This document shows positions 60,318 through 64,000 of a stretch of DNA of 64,000 nucleotides, in pieces (position 1 is the first letter of the stretch; each line of letters starts with the position of its first letter). The notes under the pieces were generated by a model. It saw nothing but the letters and a program-made list of their open reading frames with translations. It was not told the origin of the DNA and ran no database searches. The DNA is from Cichorium intybus (taxonomy: Eukaryota > Streptophyta > Magnoliopsida > Asterales > Asteraceae): NCBI GenBank assembly GCA_023525715.1, contig CM042016.1, positions 63,419,382 through 63,483,381 on the forward strand, in the 5' to 3' direction. A program made the position numbers and the translations under genes.

Positions 60318-60820
60318 AAGTTACTTAATGCATTAAGATGCATATGTATAAATGTATTCAATTCGTAAGAAACTAAAAGATATGCATATATGTAGTGTAG
60401 TGTGCATATATGCACTTTTGTATTGTGGACACATTTTAAAAAAAAAAAATCACTTTTTTATTTATTTCACGAATACATTTTTGTATACGTGCTTCTTACT
60501 GCATTAATTAAATTTTTTTCTTTAAAAAATAGTTATCGGAAAAAAATCAAGTCTTTGACTTTTCAAAGCAGTTGGTTTTCTGTTTTAGTTAGGTTTGAGT
60601 TTTTACGACACTAGTAGTATCCTATGTTAGTTGAAATTCACAATTTGGAAGTGTATACTTCGCGTTTTGTACATAGCTTCATACAGATAAAGCCAAAAAA
60701 AAATCATACAGGCCTCTTATTCATATAACTCCGAATCATAGCGTTTCACCAAACTGAATATATTAAGACTTGCATCACAAGTTGCTTTACGCAAGAGTTA
60801 TATTCAAATATTCCAGGGTT
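60318..60820. other. Intergenic, 3' flank of the sulfotransferase gene
   Basis: AT-rich DNA without a supported ORF. It should hold the 3' UTR and polyadenylation signals of the minus-strand gene; AATAAAA-like words are present but none stands out. Confidence 0.4.
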
Positions 60821-61804
60821 TTAAAATGTTAATCCAGAGCCTTGAAACTTGTGTTCAGTGATCATGTCCAGTTCTTCCGCCATCTCCGCCGTCAAATAAT
60901 TTTTCCAGTCCCCGATCTCACCTTTCCGGAAGTACGCTTGCTTCATCTCACCAGTCGGCAAATACCCTTCTTTGTTCACTTCCAGATTGCTTAATCTTTC
61001 AAAGCTACACAAACCTAATATCGCATCCACAATCCCCTCTTTCTCTTCCTCAAACGTAAATGGACAACCATAGAACTCTGCTACTTTTCTTACCTGAGTA
61101 CCTGGCTGCTCTTTCATCTCCTCGTATTTTAAAAACAACACTTCTTTAGGCCTCCGTAAAGCTTCATTCCAATACGCTAGCACATGGTCCCAATAAGGGC
61201 CATATAAAAACACTCCTTTGCAGAACAAATCAAACATATCTTCCATGGAATTCTTCCCCATATACTGGGGCCTCAACTTATTTGTAAAATGAAAAGCCGA
61301 AACAAACAAGTCTTTTGGATTCCGGCACATATAGACGATCTTGCACTTTGAGTTGTGGACGGATTCTGGTAGTGAAACGAATGGTACGTGAGTAGCAAAG
61401 AGTCTCGGAGGCGTTTCAGAGAATTCCGGATTAGGGTTTTCAGCATAGACATGTTCGACGAAAGGCACAAGTACATGAGAATTGTTTTTGAGTAAAGGGT
61501 GGTTGCTGGAAGTAACGGGATACTTAATTCGGTTTGTTATAGCGAAAGAGATGGCCTTCAACCAGGTGGTGCCTGATTTTGGAGCTGTAACAAGAAGGAT
61601 ATCGGTGTCTTGTGCATGAAAATGTTTTTGGAATGATAGAACTCCTTGTAGCTGCCATGTATGATGCCAGAAACCTTGGTATTTGTACATGGTGGGTACA
61701 ACCCAACCTCTCTCTTCGGGCAAGGAGGAGATCAGGTTCTTGCATTCTTGGGACACTTGAAAATTTTGCAAGTACTTGGGAACAGTAGGGTCGGTTATCT
61801 CCAT
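60821..61804 (-). CDS. Cytosolic sulfotransferase (SOT family)
   Basis: Transfers the sulfonate group from PAPS to a hydroxyl of a small acceptor. 327 residues, the normal size for plant cytosolic SOTs, and intronless as most are. The PAPS 5'-phosphosulfate loop TAPKSGTTWLK is at residues 73-83, the likely catalytic His at 139 (FATHVPF), the 3'-phosphate motif CRNPKDLFVSAFHF at 160-173, and the C-terminal FRKGEIGDWKNYLT at 292-305. No signal peptide, so cytosolic. Plant relatives act on flavonols, brassinosteroids, desulfo-glucosinolates or hydroxyjasmonate; the acceptor cannot be read from sequence. The ATG at 61804 gives the usual N-terminus, and a TATA box lies just upstream. All key residues are present, so it is likely functional. 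Confidence 0.95.
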   Translation of the reverse strand: MEITDPTVPKYLQNFQVSQECKNLISSLPEERGWVVPTMYKYQGFWHHTWQLQGVLSFQKHFHAQDTDILLVTAPKSGTTWLKAISFAITNRIKYPVTSSNHPLLKNNSHVLVPFVEHVYAENPNPEFSETPPRLFATHVPFVSLPESVHNSKCKIVYMCRNPKDLFVSAFHFTNKLRPQYMGKNSMEDMFDLFCKGVFLYGPYWDHVLAYWNEALRRPKEVLFLKYEEMKEQPGTQVRKVAEFYGCPFTFEEEKEGIVDAILGLCSFERLSNLEVNKEGYLPTGEMKQAYFRKGEIGDWKNYLTAEMAEELDMITEHKFQGSGLTF

Positions 61805-61850
61805 GGACCAAAGAGGGATCTAAGATGAAAACCTCAGATTGCGAAAAAGG

Positions 61851-61860
61851 ATATATATAA
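61851..61860 (-). promoter_or_regulatory. Probable TATA box of the sulfotransferase gene
   Basis: TTATATATAT on the minus strand about 50 bp upstream of the ATG. A second AT run further upstream (61939-61960) is less well placed. Confidence 0.55.

Positions 61861-64000
<2,140 letters not shown>

Overview
This is a stretch of plant nuclear DNA dominated by nested transposable elements. Plant-specific signs are Ty1/copia and Ty3/gypsy elements primed from the initiator-Met tRNA, an Athila/Tat-type gypsy element, a Mutator-like (MULE) DNA transposon with a 9-bp target duplication, a cytosolic sulfotransferase gene and small secreted cysteine-rich peptide genes. AT content and family composition suit a eudicot. 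Asteraceae is a guess from general resemblance, not something the sequence proves.

Layout. (1) 1-24323: the 3' part of a large Sirevirus-like Copia element on + (here 'Copia A': gag, protease, integrase, RT-RNase H, two antisense Agenet-domain ORFs, an env-like gene, and an LTR region with a 760-bp tandem duplication). Its integrase-RT hinge is split by a complete second Copia element ('Copia B', 4556-13777) with LTRs and a perfect CCTAC target duplication. (2) 24324-26657: decayed Copia gag on -. (3) 26663-34160: a - strand Athila/Tat-like gypsy element that keeps gag, protease and an env-like ORF but has lost RT, RNase H and integrase; its 5' LTR is cut off. (4) 34161-36809: an LTR fragment joined to a Copia gag with its own 5' LTR ('Copia C'). 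(5) 36810-41317: a tandemly duplicated locus with two intact two-exon genes for secreted six-cysteine peptides and a broken third copy. (6) 41318-44425: a decayed gypsy element holding a solo LTR (42883-43863, target duplication ATTTC) of the Athila-like family in (3). (7) 45104-60308: a MULE with ~155-bp terminal inverted repeats and target duplication TTTAAAAAA, split by an 11.3-kb Tekay/Del-like gypsy element (47078-58414, target duplication TGCTT). (8) 60821-61804: an intact intronless sulfotransferase gene on -. No gene is supported in 61805-64000.

The likely functional host genes are the two cysteine-rich peptide genes and the sulfotransferase; nothing shows that they act together. Nearly every transposon gene carries nonsense changes, frameshifts or deletions. 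One antisense Agenet ORF (17117-17545) is the main exception: it is fully open inside an otherwise dead element. In Copia B and in the other Agenet ORF most premature stops look like CGA to TGA changes, the signature of deaminated methylated CpG.
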